Under the pieces are notes generated by a model. The model was not told the DNA's origin and searched no databases. It was given only the letters and a program-made list of their open reading frames with translations. A DNA stretch of 64,000 nucleotides from Streptococcus sanguinis. GTDB lineage: Bacteria > Bacillota > Bacilli > Lactobacillales > Streptococcaceae. The stretch lies in the NCBI RefSeq assembly GCF_026781265.1, contig NZ_JAKUVC010000007.1, forward strand, positions 62,001-126,000, written 5' to 3'. A program made the translations under genes and the position numbers. Positions 1 to 9,891 of the stretch are shown here, piece by piece; positions within the stretch are counted from its first letter, which is position 1, and every line of letters begins with the position of its first letter.

Positions 1-950
1 CCGCCTGTATATTCTGGCAAAGTTGGCTCAACCGGGGCTGTATCTCCTGCCGTGCCTTCCGAAATTGTATAGCTAGGATTGTCCGCTTGAACTAGCGATT
101 CGCCATTAACGCCGCCCGTGTACTCTGGCAAAGCTGGCTCTTGTAAGCTTTCCCCTTTTGCCGTCTCTATAGTTGGATTGGATGGCTGAGGAGCTGGAAG
201 CTTCCCTGACTGCCCTGAATCATTTCCAGCAGGGTTCAGCTGATACAGCAACCCTGCCCGAGCAGCTCGATCAATAGAGTCAGAGTCCTCTTTTGCAACT
301 TCTGATAATTCTGCTTGTCCTTGAGCTTCTTGACCAGCTGGCAGGGAGGCCGGCTTGGTTCCTGTCAAAGCCAGCAAATCAGAAGCGGTAAAGTAACCGA
401 TATAGTTATAGCCAGCAATGGTCACATCCGCTTCAGAAACTGTTGACGAAACCGCAACTTGACGGTTATATGAAAGCAATGCCCGATTTTCTAGCGCAAA
501 CGCTTGAGGAGACTGTAATACAGTCTGTCCCAAGCTGCCTAGCAAAAGCACTCCTAGCAATTTGCCAGATTTCTTCCGTGAGAATACCAAGACAGCCAAA
601 ATAGCCGTTCCCGCAAATAAGCCGAGAAGCGGCTGACCGTTATTTCCTGTACTCGGCAAGACAGTTTGCCTATCTTGCTTCCGATAAATCAGGTAATAAT
701 TTTCCCCTGTTTGCAGATTTTCAGGCAGACCTTTCTTAATCAGACCTTTTTCCTGCTCTGTTAGCTCTTGCTCTTCAACATAAGTATAGTGAGCAGTCGC
801 ACCGCCTCCTACTTCATCTGCAGCAACTGGCGAACTGGACAAAGAGCTCCCAAAAATCAGAGCTGCAATGGCAACTGAGCCCACACCGACAGACAATTTG
901 CGAATCGAATATTTCTGAATTCGCTCCTGCACTTTTTCAAAACGTTTCAC
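1..950 (-). CDS. YSIRK/LPXTG surface protein, probable zinc metalloprotease (IgA1 protease/Zmp type), 5' part only
   Basis: The gene runs off the left edge, so about 316 N-terminal codons are visible. It starts with GTG at 950 behind an AAAGGGGA ribosome binding site. A YSIRK-type signal peptide (YSIRKLSVGVGS at about residues 14-25) is followed, unusually early (about residue 85), by LPSTG, a hydrophobic stretch and a basic FSRKK stop. A second hydrophobic segment follows, then the Pro-rich repeat LPEYTGGVNGE, which recurs at the edge. An LPXTG motif near the N-terminus, with membrane segments and EYTGG repeats, is the architecture known for streptococcal IgA1 proteases and ZmpB/ZmpC. The catalytic HExxH domain would lie outside the window, so the protease call is inference; the surface location is directly supported. 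Confidence 0.7.
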   Translation of the reverse strand, partial: MKRFEKVQERIQKYSIRKLSVGVGSVAIAALIFGSSLSSSPVAADEVGGGATAHYTYVEEQELTEQEKGLIKKGLPENLQTGENYYLIYRKQDRQTVLPSTGNNGQPLLGLFAGTAILAVLVFSRKKSGKLLGVLLLGSLGQTVLQSPQAFALENRALLSYNRQVAVSSTVSEADVTIAGYNYIGYFTASDLLALTGTKPASLPAGQEAQGQAELSEVAKEDSDSIDRAARAGLLYQLNPAGNDSGQSGKLPAPQPSNPTIETAKGESLQEPALPEYTGGVNGESLVQADNPSYTISEGTAGDTAPVEPTLPEYTG

Positions 951-1225
951 TTTATAAATCCCCTTTTTCCTAAAATGTATAAAGCTAATCTCCCATTATC
1001 TCCCTAGCCAACTCCCCAGCAGGCCAAAAAGACGCGTTTTATACATATAGTATTATCATATATCTTTTAGGAAATTTTTACAATAGATTTTGCTTAAAAA
1101 ATCATTTATTTTTGTAAAAAGGAGATTGAAAATTCGCTTCACCTTTTCTAGCGAATTTATTTTAAAGAAAAGGCATTTAGACGGACTGGCTTCTTCAGCT
1201 AAATTATGTTTTTTATCCGAGTAAA
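951..1225. other. Gene-free spacer upstream of the surface protein
   Basis: This AT-rich stretch must carry the promoter and a leader of roughly 100 bases for the surface protein on the minus strand. I found no convincing -35/-10 pair and no open frame. Confidence 0.4.
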
Positions 1226-1254
1226 CATAAAAAGAGCAGCATTAGACTGCTCCT
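1226..1254 (-). terminator. Rho-independent terminator of dnaJ
   Basis: On the minus strand a GAGCAG/CTGCTC stem (1234-1252) with a 7-base loop is followed by a T run, just past the dnaJ stop codon. Confidence 0.8.
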
Positions 1255-1261
1255 TCTTATA

Positions 1262-2398
1262 TTATTGCAAGTCTTCCAAAGCATCTTTCATTTTGTCGAA
1301 GAAGCCTTTTTTCTTAGGATTGACCGAGATATTGCCAGCTTCCGCAAATTCTTTGAGGGCTGCTTTTTGACGATCGTTGAGGCCAGTCGGCGTCACAACA
1401 TTGACAGTAACATACTGGTCACCCATGCTTCCACCGCGCAGACTCGGTGCTCCCTTACCACGCAGACGGAAACGCTTGCCAGTCTGTGTTCCTTCTGGAA
1501 TATTCAGCTCCACATCCCCGTGAACAGTTGGAATATCCACACTGTCACCAAGAGCTGCTTGGACAAAGTTGAGATTGAGCTTGTAGTAAATGGTAGAGCC
1601 ATCTCGCTCAAACTTGTCACTCGGTTCAACTTGGACCACAACATAAAGGTCACCATAAGGGCCGCCATTAAAGCCTGCTTCACCTTGACCAGACAGACGA
1701 ACTTGCTGACCAGTTTCCACACCAGCAGGGATTTTCACCTTGACGCTGTGAGCTTGTTTTTCATGACCCGTTCCGTGACAGGTTTCACAAGGATTTTTGA
1801 TTTCTTTTCCTCGGCCGTGACAGACATCACAGGTCACTTGGCGACGCATCATGCCAAGCGGTGTCTGGGTATCAACATTGATGACACCTGAGCCATGACA
1901 GCGACCACAGGTAACAGGACTAGTCCCTGGCTTAGCACCGGACCCAGCACAGGTATGACAAGTCGCTTCACGGTTATACTTGATTTCCTTCTCAGCTCCG
2001 AAAATGGCTTCTTCAAAGCGGAGATTCACACGATACTGGAGATCATCCCCTTGGCGCGGAGCATTAGGATTACGCGAAGCACCGCCACCAAAGAAGCTAG
2101 AGAAGATGTCTTCGAAGCCGCCAAAGCCAGAGCCATCAAAGCCACCGAAGCCGCCTGCACCGCCGCCAAAGCCACCATTAGCTCCCGCTGCACCGTATTG
2201 ATCATAGGCTGCCCGCTTTTGCTCGTCGCTCAGCGTTTCATAAGCCTCTTGGACTTCTTTATATTTGTCCTCCGCCCCAGCTTCCTTATTAATGTCGGGG
2301 TGGTACTTTTTAGATAATTTCCGATAGGCTCTCTTAATCTCATCCTGAGAAGCATTCTTAGAGACACCTAGACGGTCATAATATTCTGTATTGTTCAT
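1262..2398 (-). CDS. dnaJ: Chaperone DnaJ (Hsp40)
   Basis: Co-chaperone that delivers unfolded clients to DnaK and stimulates its ATPase in the cytoplasm. The 378 residues show the J domain with the HPD motif (KYHPDINK, about residue 37), a Gly/Phe-rich linker (about 75-115), and four zinc-binding CxxCxGxG repeats ([32 protein letters not shown]). The C-terminal substrate-binding domain follows. The ATG at 2398 ([11 protein letters not shown]) is chosen over an in-frame TTG 12 bases upstream because it matches the family N-terminus; the ribosome binding site is weak for either. It is separated from dnaK by a DJ-1-like gene and by two hairpins, so it may be transcribed partly on its own. Confidence 0.97.
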   Translation of the reverse strand: MNNTEYYDRLGVSKNASQDEIKRAYRKLSKKYHPDINKEAGAEDKYKEVQEAYETLSDEQKRAAYDQYGAAGANGGFGGGAGGFGGFDGSGFGGFEDIFSSFFGGGASRNPNAPRQGDDLQYRVNLRFEEAIFGAEKEIKYNREATCHTCAGSGAKPGTSPVTCGRCHGSGVINVDTQTPLGMMRRQVTCDVCHGRGKEIKNPCETCHGTGHEKQAHSVKVKIPAGVETGQQVRLSGQGEAGFNGGPYGDLYVVVQVEPSDKFERDGSTIYYKLNLNFVQAALGDSVDIPTVHGDVELNIPEGTQTGKRFRLRGKGAPSLRGGSMGDQYVTVNVVTPTGLNDRQKAALKEFAEAGNISVNPKKKGFFDKMKDALEDLQ

Positions 2399-2410
2399 GT
2401 AAGATACCAA

Positions 2411-2520
2411 GACCGTAAAATTCGACTGAAAAATAGAAAATCAGGCGACGGAGCGATGCTCCTAGGCTGATTTCTCTTTTTTCCAAGAATTTAGGTCGGG
2501 TTCAGTTCCTTTCTTTAAAT
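2411..2520. repeat. Dispersed intergenic repeat, family A, copy 1 (upstream of dnaJ)
   Basis: The core at 2446-2465 (CGACGGAGCGATGCTCCTAG) is a GGAGC/GCTCC hairpin flanked by longer complementary arms (AAATCAG/CTGATTT) and a T-rich tail. The same arrangement occurs at about 47500-47620 upstream of pnp, including the flanking AAGACCGT and the AAAAATAG before the core. In this copy it could also end transcription of the DJ-1-like gene on the minus strand. Confidence 0.6.
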
Positions 2521-2535
2521 TTTAGAAAATATTGA

Positions 2536-3168
2536 TCAGATTGTATTTTCAAATTCATGCTTCATTTCAGCAAACTCTTCATCGGATAAAGTGAATATCA
2601 AGTCCTCTTCCGAATACTGATTCCGTTCTTTAAAATAGTTGTCAGCATTATCTACCAAACCTAGACTAAGAAACACTTTTCTCGCAAACGCTTGATGTGC
2701 AAAGCCAACAGCTGTAATGATGTTCTTATCTTGCAGAACAGCTTGAGCTTTGAAATTTCTCCTAGGAAGAAATTCAAAATAGTCAAAGAAGTTTTGCCAA
2801 ATCCCACCAGTAAATTTAGTATCCTTCAATAAACCTACTTTCGCCAATAAAATCGGCGCTGAGGAAATAGCTGCAATTAAAACTTCTTGCTGCTTCAAAC
2901 TCCTTAGGAAAGAAATCAATTTTTCATCATGCAAAGCAGGGATAATATTTATCATTCCTGGCAAAATGACACAAGAATAGTCTTCGATGACTACTTCATC
3001 CAGTGTTCTAGTAGGTTGACAGGCTAATCCATCTTCCGATCTTATAACATTTCTATCTGAACCAGCATAATCAACCTCAATACCAAAAGATAGAGCTAAA
3101 GTACTGGTCAGGTCAACTACTTCATAAAGTGAAAAATTAGGATAAATTAAACAGAGCACTTTCTTCAT
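2536..3168 (-). CDS. DJ-1/PfpI family protein with Ser in place of the usual nucleophile Cys
   Basis: The 210-residue protein has the flavodoxin-like fold of the DJ-1/PfpI superfamily: an N-terminal beta strand (KKVLCLIYPNFSLYE) with the conserved Glu (about residue 16), an ILPGM turn, and a nucleophile elbow at about residues 99-108. That elbow reads AAISSAP, where catalytic family members have AAICxGP, so Cys is replaced by Ser (about residue 102). Protease, deglycase or redox chemistry that needs the Cys is therefore unlikely; a sensor, regulator or altered hydrolase is possible. Start at 3168 follows an AGAGGG ribosome binding site. The gene sits inside the heat-shock cluster, between dnaK (after its terminator) and dnaJ. 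Confidence 0.8.
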   Translation of the reverse strand: MKKVLCLIYPNFSLYEVVDLTSTLALSFGIEVDYAGSDRNVIRSEDGLACQPTRTLDEVVIEDYSCVILPGMINIIPALHDEKLISFLRSLKQQEVLIAAISSAPILLAKVGLLKDTKFTGGIWQNFFDYFEFLPRRNFKAQAVLQDKNIITAVGFAHQAFARKVFLSLGLVDNADNYFKERNQYSEEDLIFTLSDEEFAEMKHEFENTI

Positions 3169-3190
3169 AAGCGTCACCCTCTAGTTTACC

Positions 3191-3219
3191 GAAAAACAGA
3201 GGCTGGGTTGCAACCTCTG
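3191..3219 (-). terminator. Terminator after dnaK
   Basis: Minus-strand stem CAGAGG/CCTCTG followed directly by TTTTT. It lies between the dnaK stop and the DJ-1-like gene, so it probably ends the hrcA-grpE-dnaK transcript. Confidence 0.65.
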
Positions 3220-3284
3220 GATTTCTTCCTATCATTACGACGTGAAATTTTCAAAATAATATTTTTCGAAAAATTTTTGACGTG

Positions 3285-3395
3285 GTAGCTGATTGGATTT
3301 TAGGTTCGTCTTTCAGACTCCCAAAAATCCTAATCATCCTCGCGGGGGTTAGACTGCGAACTAAAAACTTTCAATTTTTAGTTCTGTCTCACCGC
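3285..3395. repeat. Dispersed repeat, family B, copy 1 (directly downstream of dnaK)
   Basis: The stretch GTAGCTGATTGG ... CCTAATCATCCTCGCGGGGGT recurs, with about the same spacing, at 5511-5602 directly downstream of grpE. This copy also contains a perfect 10-bp inverted repeat (GAACTAAAAA at 3358-3367, TTTTTAGTTC at 3375-3384) that would fold as a hairpin just past the dnaK stop. Confidence 0.55.
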
Positions 3396-5237
<1,842 letters not shown>

Positions 5238-5264
5238 TTAAATTTTATATTCTATTTTCTTTTT

Positions 5265-5378
5265 GATACTCTTCTTAGGTGGCGGCGCCGTCAGAGCTTG
5301 ACTTTATCAATCTCTTTGACTAAACTTTGAGCCTAAGGTCTCAAAGTTTGCGCGAATAGCGCCACGGCGAAGAGTATC
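5265..5378. repeat. Long imperfect palindrome with an inner hairpin
   Basis: The outer arms are GATACTCTTC (5265-5274) and GAAGAGTATC (5369-5378), continued inward by GTGGCG (5279-5284) and CGCCAC (5360-5365). Nested inside is a perfect hairpin, AAACTTTGAG (5322-5331) and CTCAAAGTTT (5340-5349). Transcribed RNA of either strand would fold into a large branched structure in the dnaK leader/grpE trailer. Confidence 0.75.
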
Positions 5379-5510
5379 GTCTTTGGTTCGCTTCGCTCAC
5401 TATTGCAAAACTAAACCAATTTTAATCTTTCTTTCATAGTTTATTGTCGTTTCGGACAAGTTTTCTATTATGTAAGTTATGACACGAGAAGTCGAAATTA
5501 TACTCAGTAG

Positions 5511-5602
5511 CTGATTGGCAGTTCACTTCGCAAACGCTCGTGACCAGCCTAATCACCCTTGCGGGGGTGCGTCAACGAAATCAAAGATTTCTGACTTACC
5601 TC
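5511..5602. repeat. Dispersed repeat, family B, copy 2 (directly downstream of grpE)
   Basis: It shares GTAGCTGATTGG and CCTAATCA-CC-T-GCGGGGGT with the copy downstream of dnaK and lies in the same position relative to a stop codon. Confidence 0.55.
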
Positions 5603-6139
5603 CTAGTTATAAACTACCACCATAGCCGGTCTAAGGATACGGTCATGAAGTTTGTAGCCTTTTTGGAAGACTTGTGCGATGGTGTCAGCTGGGTGCTCAT
5701 CGTCAGCTGGAACGGTTTGAATGGCCATGTGATAGTTATGGTCAAAAGCTCCGTCAGCTGAGATTTCTTCGATACCCTCTTCTTTGAGAGCATGAATCAA
5801 GCTTTCCTGCACCATTTCCAGTCCTTTTTTGACATCATCTGTCAGACCTTCAACGGCAAGCGCGCGCTCCAGATTATCTATCGAAGGCAAAATAGCTTTT
5901 GCCAGATCCTGACTGCGGTATCTTTGCAGCTGCTGGCGTTCTTCATTTGCTCGGCGCTGGATGTTTTGCATTTCTGCATGAGCACGGAGATATTTGTTTT
6001 CGAAATCTTCTGCTCGCTCATTGGCTAATTCTAATTCTGATTTTTCAGGGCTAGCTGATTCAGCTTGCTCAGCTGTTTCTACAACTTCCTCTTTTACTTC
6101 TACATCTTCTGGATGTTCTTCTTGTTTATGCTTTGCCAC
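5603..6139 (-). CDS. grpE: Nucleotide exchange factor GrpE
   Basis: Promotes ADP release from DnaK. The 178-residue protein has an acidic, disordered N-terminus ([12 protein letters not shown]...), a long coiled-coil helix (about 35-100, rich in E/R/Q) and the C-terminal beta domain with the family signature [14 protein letters not shown] and [16 protein letters not shown]. It starts with GTG at 6139 behind a perfect AGGAGG. It lies 35 bases downstream of hrcA and is co-transcribed with it. Confidence 0.97.
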   Translation of the reverse strand: MAKHKQEEHPEDVEVKEEVVETAEQAESASPEKSELELANERAEDFENKYLRAHAEMQNIQRRANEERQQLQRYRSQDLAKAILPSIDNLERALAVEGLTDDVKKGLEMVQESLIHALKEEGIEEISADGAFDHNYHMAIQTVPADDEHPADTIAQVFQKGYKLHDRILRPAMVVVYN

Positions 6140-6174
6140 AAGGCACCTCCTCTTTAGGAATATTTATACTATAT

Positions 6175-7209
6175 TTAATGGACTTCGTAGTGATTGCTGC
6201 TCAGATAGCGATAGAAGTCGGTCAGTTTCATGGTCAGCACGCGGTTGACAACATTCATCTGACTGATCAGCCGTTGATAGTCAAGATTGACCGGACCGAC
6301 AACTGCCAGCACTCCAAATCCTCGATAAGGAATCAAGAATTTGCTGGAAATCAGCGTCAAATCAGCCAAACAGCTTTCTCTACTGTCTGCCACGCGCACG
6401 CTTTGCATCTGATCCTCGGTCAAACTATCGCGAATTTCAAAGGCTACTTTCTGCGGGTCATCAAAAAACTGATAAGCAGACAGATCTGAAAATTCCAAGA
6501 GCTGAACCTTGCCAGACAGAATCACATTTTCCTTGAAAATATCACCAAAGATATGCTCAAAGAGCTGGATGACATTGTCTGTCGTGGTGAAATAGCGCTG
6601 GATAATCTGCGGAATTTCCGTCCGAATCTTGTAATGGATGTCCAGCACTGTCTGTCCCAAGAACCGCTCCCTTACCAAGCCTTTAAGCCTGTCCAAGTCT
6701 TCTCTTAGGAAGTTGCGCGGAATCATAAACTGACTGGTGATGGTATTGGACTCATCCAGAGTGAAGACTGCCAGAGCCGTGTGCTGACTGAGCACAACGA
6801 TATCAAAAGCTGTCAAGCGCTGCCGACTGGGTTCTACATCCAGTGCAACAACCGTGCATCCACTGAGCTTGGTCAAAAGATCCGCTGCCTGTTGAAGAAT
6901 GTCCTCCAAGTTGAAAAACTCATGATCAAAGGCTTTGATAACCTCATAGAGTTCATTCTCAGCGAGACGATCAAAGGACAGAGAATGCTTGACAAAGTAT
7001 TGAAAACCAGCCACACTAGGCTTACGGCCGCTGGACGTATGCGCCTTTTCCAGAAGCCCCTGCTTTTCCAAAGCCGCCATATCATTTCGGATAGTGGCAC
7101 TGCTGGAATTGATGGAATCCTGCAGGGCTTTGGATCCGACCGGCTCGTGAGTCTTGGTAAAGATATCAATAATCAAATTCAAAATCTCATTTTGACGCTC
7201 CGTGACCAC
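6175..7209 (-). CDS. hrcA: Heat-inducible transcription repressor HrcA
   Basis: Repressor of class I heat-shock genes that binds CIRCE. The open frame extends to 7248, but the start chosen is GTG at 7209 ([10 protein letters not shown]), preceded by GGAGGTGAT and giving the usual 344 residues. An N-terminal winged helix-turn-helix (about 1-75, with [30 protein letters not shown]) is followed by a GAF-like dimerisation region. It is the first gene of the hrcA-grpE-dnaK cluster and is autoregulated: CIRCE elements lie at 7242-7268 and 7325-7351. Confidence 0.97.
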   Translation of the reverse strand: MVTERQNEILNLIIDIFTKTHEPVGSKALQDSINSSSATIRNDMAALEKQGLLEKAHTSSGRKPSVAGFQYFVKHSLSFDRLAENELYEVIKAFDHEFFNLEDILQQAADLLTKLSGCTVVALDVEPSRQRLTAFDIVVLSQHTALAVFTLDESNTITSQFMIPRNFLREDLDRLKGLVRERFLGQTVLDIHYKIRTEIPQIIQRYFTTTDNVIQLFEHIFGDIFKENVILSGKVQLLEFSDLSAYQFFDDPQKVAFEIRDSLTEDQMQSVRVADSRESCLADLTLISSKFLIPYRGFGVLAVVGPVNLDYQRLISQMNVVNRVLTMKLTDFYRYLSSNHYEVH

Positions 7210-7241
7210 GGCATCACCTCCAATCAAGATTCTGCTGTCGA

Positions 7242-7268
7242 TTAGCACTCAATCATCTCGAGTGCTAA
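7242..7268. promoter_or_regulatory. CIRCE operator 1 (HrcA binding site)
   Basis: Perfect TTAGCACTC (7242-7250), 9-base spacer, GAGTGCTAA (7260-7268), located between the promoter and the hrcA start. Confidence 0.97.
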
Positions 7269-7279
7269 CTCATGATTCT

Positions 7280-7307
7280 ATTATACACTCTTCCACACCA
7301 AAGTCAA
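7280..7307 (-). promoter_or_regulatory. SigA-type promoter of hrcA-grpE-dnaK
   Basis: On the minus strand, -35 TTGACT (7302-7307), a 16-base spacer and a perfect -10 TATAAT (7280-7285). It lies between the two CIRCE elements, so bound HrcA would flank it. Confidence 0.85.
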
Positions 7308-7324
7308 GACAAAAACTCAAAAAA

Positions 7325-7351
7325 TTAGCACTCTTTTTACAAGAGTGCTAA
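7325..7351. promoter_or_regulatory. CIRCE operator 2, overlapping a terminator
   Basis: A second perfect TTAGCACTC-N9-GAGTGCTAA, upstream of the -35 box. Read on the minus strand, the stem is extended to 11 bp (TTAGCACTCTT/AAGAGTGCTAA) and followed by TTTTTT. It can therefore also act as the intrinsic terminator of the upstream ABC transporter operon. Confidence 0.85.
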
Positions 7352-7372
7352 AAATCAGTCTAGCGACCTAGA

Positions 7373-8101
7373 TTAATCCTCCAGGGTTTGCAAATAGCGC
7401 ATCAAATAGAAAGAAATTCCTGCAAAAAGAAACAACCAAACTAGCAGAGCCAAAAATTCTCCGCTCCATAAATGGAAATGAGACCAATCTCTCATATAGC
7501 TAGTAAAGAGGCCCATAAAACTATAACGCAGCACCTTAAATAAATCCTCGCTCATATTTGAAAACATAGGAATAAATGCCGCCAAGAGCATGGCTGGAAC
7601 ACTAAGAGATTGTGCCATGACCTGATTTTTACAAAAAAGACCAACCATTAAAAAGAAGAAAATTAAGACCAGCATGGTCAACAAGAGAACCAAACCATAG
7701 CTAAATACATGATTAGAAAGCTTAGCTCCTACCAAAATTGGGGTAATAACGATATAAAAAATCCCAATAATCGCAGGCCAGATTAAAGCAGAGAGAATGT
7801 ATTGACCAGCTGTCACACCAGCCAAGCGCAAACTTTGCAAATTATGTTTCTCTCTTTCCTCAGCTAAGATGATAATAATGGGTGTCCCAACTGACATGGC
7901 TAGAGAAAAAGGTAAAGAAATATTCAGTAACAAAATAGCTAGCTTTTCTCCTCCAATTTCCTGCTCCGCTCCATTCAGAGAAAAAATAAATTTATAGAGA
8001 AAAATGAGGAAAATCGGCATAAAAACCTGCAATAGAATACTTTTATTAGCTAGCGTCACTTGACCTCTCAGCCAAATCATACCTTTTAATTTATTAGACA
8101 T
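7373..8101 (-). CDS. ABC transporter permease (ABC-2 type)
   Basis: Integral membrane subunit of 242 residues with about six predicted membrane spans (for example about 26-42, 63-80, 106-126, 138-158, 216-236). No catalytic motif is present. It overlaps the upstream ATPase gene by 8 bases, which implies translational coupling and one exporter made of the two products. It is the last gene of a PadR-DUF2812-ATPase-permease operon. The substrate is unknown; such PadR-linked two-gene exporters are often tied to envelope stress or drug resistance, but this is inference. Confidence 0.85.
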   Translation of the reverse strand: MSNKLKGMIWLRGQVTLANKSILLQVFMPIFLIFLYKFIFSLNGAEQEIGGEKLAILLLNISLPFSLAMSVGTPIIIILAEEREKHNLQSLRLAGVTAGQYILSALIWPAIIGIFYIVITPILVGAKLSNHVFSYGLVLLLTMLVLIFFFLMVGLFCKNQVMAQSLSVPAMLLAAFIPMFSNMSEDLFKVLRYSFMGLFTSYMRDWSHFHLWSGEFLALLVWLFLFAGISFYLMRYLQTLED

Positions 8102-8933
8102 TTAAGGTACCTCCTGTCAACGTGATGAAAACATCTTCTAAAGTTGGTTCGCAGGAATGAATACTGATAACATTGGACAAATCCAAGCCTCCTTGCAATT
8201 CCTCAAAGGCTACCGTCTTCGTTGTCAAATCTACATATTCTAAACGAACCTTCTTATCTGTATTGTACTTTTGGATTATCTCATGCGGACTGCCCACTTC
8301 GACTAATTTTCCTTTACTGAGCAAGGCCAGGCGATCACACAAAAGAGTAGCTTCCTGCATATCATGCGTCGTCAGAAAAATAGTTGTCCCCTGCGCTTTT
8401 AGTTCCAGCAGCAGTTCATGAATGGTGCGAGAGGTTGACGGATCCAAACCACTGGTTGGCTCATCCAAGAAGAGCAGTTTAGGTCGATTAATCAAGGCTC
8501 GTACCAGTAACATGCGCTGCTTCATACCGGTAGATAGTTTTTCCGCCACCTTGTTGCGGCTATCATAGAGTCCCACTTTTCGGAGAAGTTCATCGACTTC
8601 TGTCATCTTAACCCCAAAGAGCATGGCATAGGCTTTGAGATTTTTATAAAGTGACATCTTTTCATAAAAACCACTACCATCGCTGACAATCCCAATCTGC
8701 TCTAGGACTTCTGTCTTTAAATCCTCAACCGGTGCAGACAGCACCTGAGCTGTCCCAGCACCTGCAGACAACTGACCAGTCAAGATATTGATAGTCGTCG
8801 TTTTACCAGATCCAGATGGTCCTAGGAAGCCAAAAATTTCTCCCTCTCGGATGGAAAAATCGATTCCTGCCAAGGCTTCTTGTTCCTTGAATTTCTTTTT
8901 CAAGCCTTGCACTTCAATAATGGTCTTTTTCAT
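8094..8933 (-). CDS. ABC transporter ATP-binding protein
   Basis: Cytoplasmic ATPase of 279 residues that powers the permease encoded downstream. Walker A GPSGSGKTT (about 38-46), signature LSTGMKQR (about 132-139), Walker B LLFLDEP (about 152-158) and the switch His (TTHD) are intact. The C-terminal extension (about 215-279) is typical of DrrA/CcmA-like ABC-2 exporters. Its start is separated by 42 bases from the DUF2812 gene. Confidence 0.93.
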   Translation of the reverse strand: MKKTIIEVQGLKKKFKEQEALAGIDFSIREGEIFGFLGPSGSGKTTTINILTGQLSAGAGTAQVLSAPVEDLKTEVLEQIGIVSDGSGFYEKMSLYKNLKAYAMLFGVKMTEVDELLRKVGLYDSRNKVAEKLSTGMKQRMLLVRALINRPKLLFLDEPTSGLDPSTSRTIHELLLELKAQGTTIFLTTHDMQEATLLCDRLALLSKGKLVEVGSPHEIIQKYNTDKKVRLEYVDLTTKTVAFEELQGGLDLSNVISIHSCEPTLEDVFITLTGGTLNV

Positions 8934-8975
8934 TGTTTTTCCTCGCTTTCACAACAGTATTTAACAAAACTGCAA

Positions 8976-9548
8976 TCAGTCTTTCAGTTCCTGCCTCATT
9001 TTCCAAAAACGCAAGGCAATATGAACCAGTTGGCAAAATAGAATGAGCAATATGACACAGTCTATTGCTAAGATTGATTTGAATAATAGACTTGCTTTCA
9101 AACTCTTCTTGAAAATATCTAGAAGGAGATAGGTAGTGACACACAAAACCATGATGGCTGGTAAAAACCGCCATACAAGTAAACGCTTGACCATTTCTAG
9201 CTTAGACCATGCGTCATTATAGATTTCAAGATCGCTGTCTGCATCAAGCTGAGAAAACGGCTTGCGGAAATAAGAAAATTGATTAAAGTTTGCAATATGC
9301 TCCCAGCCACAATCCTCAAACAGTTGATAATAGGATTCTTGCTCCGCCTTCTTTATGGGGCGAAAATCTAATTGATAGGCCACGTCCTGAGGCGGACAGG
9401 ATTCAAATGTATAACGAACCGCAACAAGAAAGGGAGAATAACTTACTTTTTTCAATTTCCAGCCTTGGCTGTGCATTTGTTTAAAATAAGCTGCTTCTCT
9501 GTCATAGTCTGCAATGGTAAAGATTTTATAGACAATTTTCTTTTCCAT
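8976..9548 (-). CDS. DUF2812 domain membrane protein
   Basis: 190 residues. The N-terminal half (YKIFTIADYDREAAYFKQMHSQGWKL, then FRKPFSQ at about residue 95) matches the DUF2812 family. Two hydrophobic segments (about 124-145 and 155-175) place it in the membrane. Its ATG at 9548 shares its A with the TGA stop of the padR gene, behind AAGGAGG, so the pair is translationally coupled. PadR-DUF2812 pairs are a known arrangement in Bacillota; the molecular role of DUF2812 proteins is not established. Confidence 0.85.
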   Translation of the reverse strand: MEKKIVYKIFTIADYDREAAYFKQMHSQGWKLKKVSYSPFLVAVRYTFESCPPQDVAYQLDFRPIKKAEQESYYQLFEDCGWEHIANFNQFSYFRKPFSQLDADSDLEIYNDAWSKLEMVKRLLVWRFLPAIMVLCVTTYLLLDIFKKSLKASLLFKSILAIDCVILLILFCQLVHIALRFWKMRQELKD

Positions 9549-9871
9549 CAAACTTCCTCCTTACTATTGCGGTAAAGGCGCTCAATCCGCTGGATTTCCA
9601 ACTCTAAAATCTGCTTCCCAAGCTCCGTGATAGAATAGAGCTTTCTCTTTTCTTCCTCACGAACAAAGGCAATCAGACCATCTTTTCCCATCTTTGCCAA
9701 GGTTCCGTACATGGTTCCAGGGCTGATAGATAGCTGTCCTTCTGTCAGATCCTTGACTTTTTGAGTAATACTGTAGCCATGCCTTTCTTTCTGAAGACAG
9801 AAGAGGATATAAAAACCTGTCTCTGTCATTGGCACATAGACTCTCCTAAGCTTTTCTGTCAGTCCACTCAT
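9548..9871 (-). CDS. PadR family transcriptional regulator
   Basis: 107-residue winged helix-turn-helix protein. The family signature is clear: TETGFYILFCLQKERHGYSI, then SPGTMYGTLAKMGKDGLI (recognition helix) and a beta wing. It ends in a short charged helix, so it belongs to the small PadR subfamily. It is the first gene of the operon and probably represses its own promoter, where an inverted repeat lies between the -35 and -10 boxes. Confidence 0.92.
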   Translation of the reverse strand: MSGLTEKLRRVYVPMTETGFYILFCLQKERHGYSITQKVKDLTEGQLSISPGTMYGTLAKMGKDGLIAFVREEEKRKLYSITELGKQILELEIQRIERLYRNSKEEV

Positions 9872-9891
9872 CTTTTTATCTCACTTTCACC

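Noticed and set aside
1265-2317. Plus-strand open frames opposite dnaJ
   Set aside because: They are antisense to a well-supported gene and show only low-complexity translations (for example Pro/Lys-rich) that mirror the Gly/Phe region and zinc repeats.
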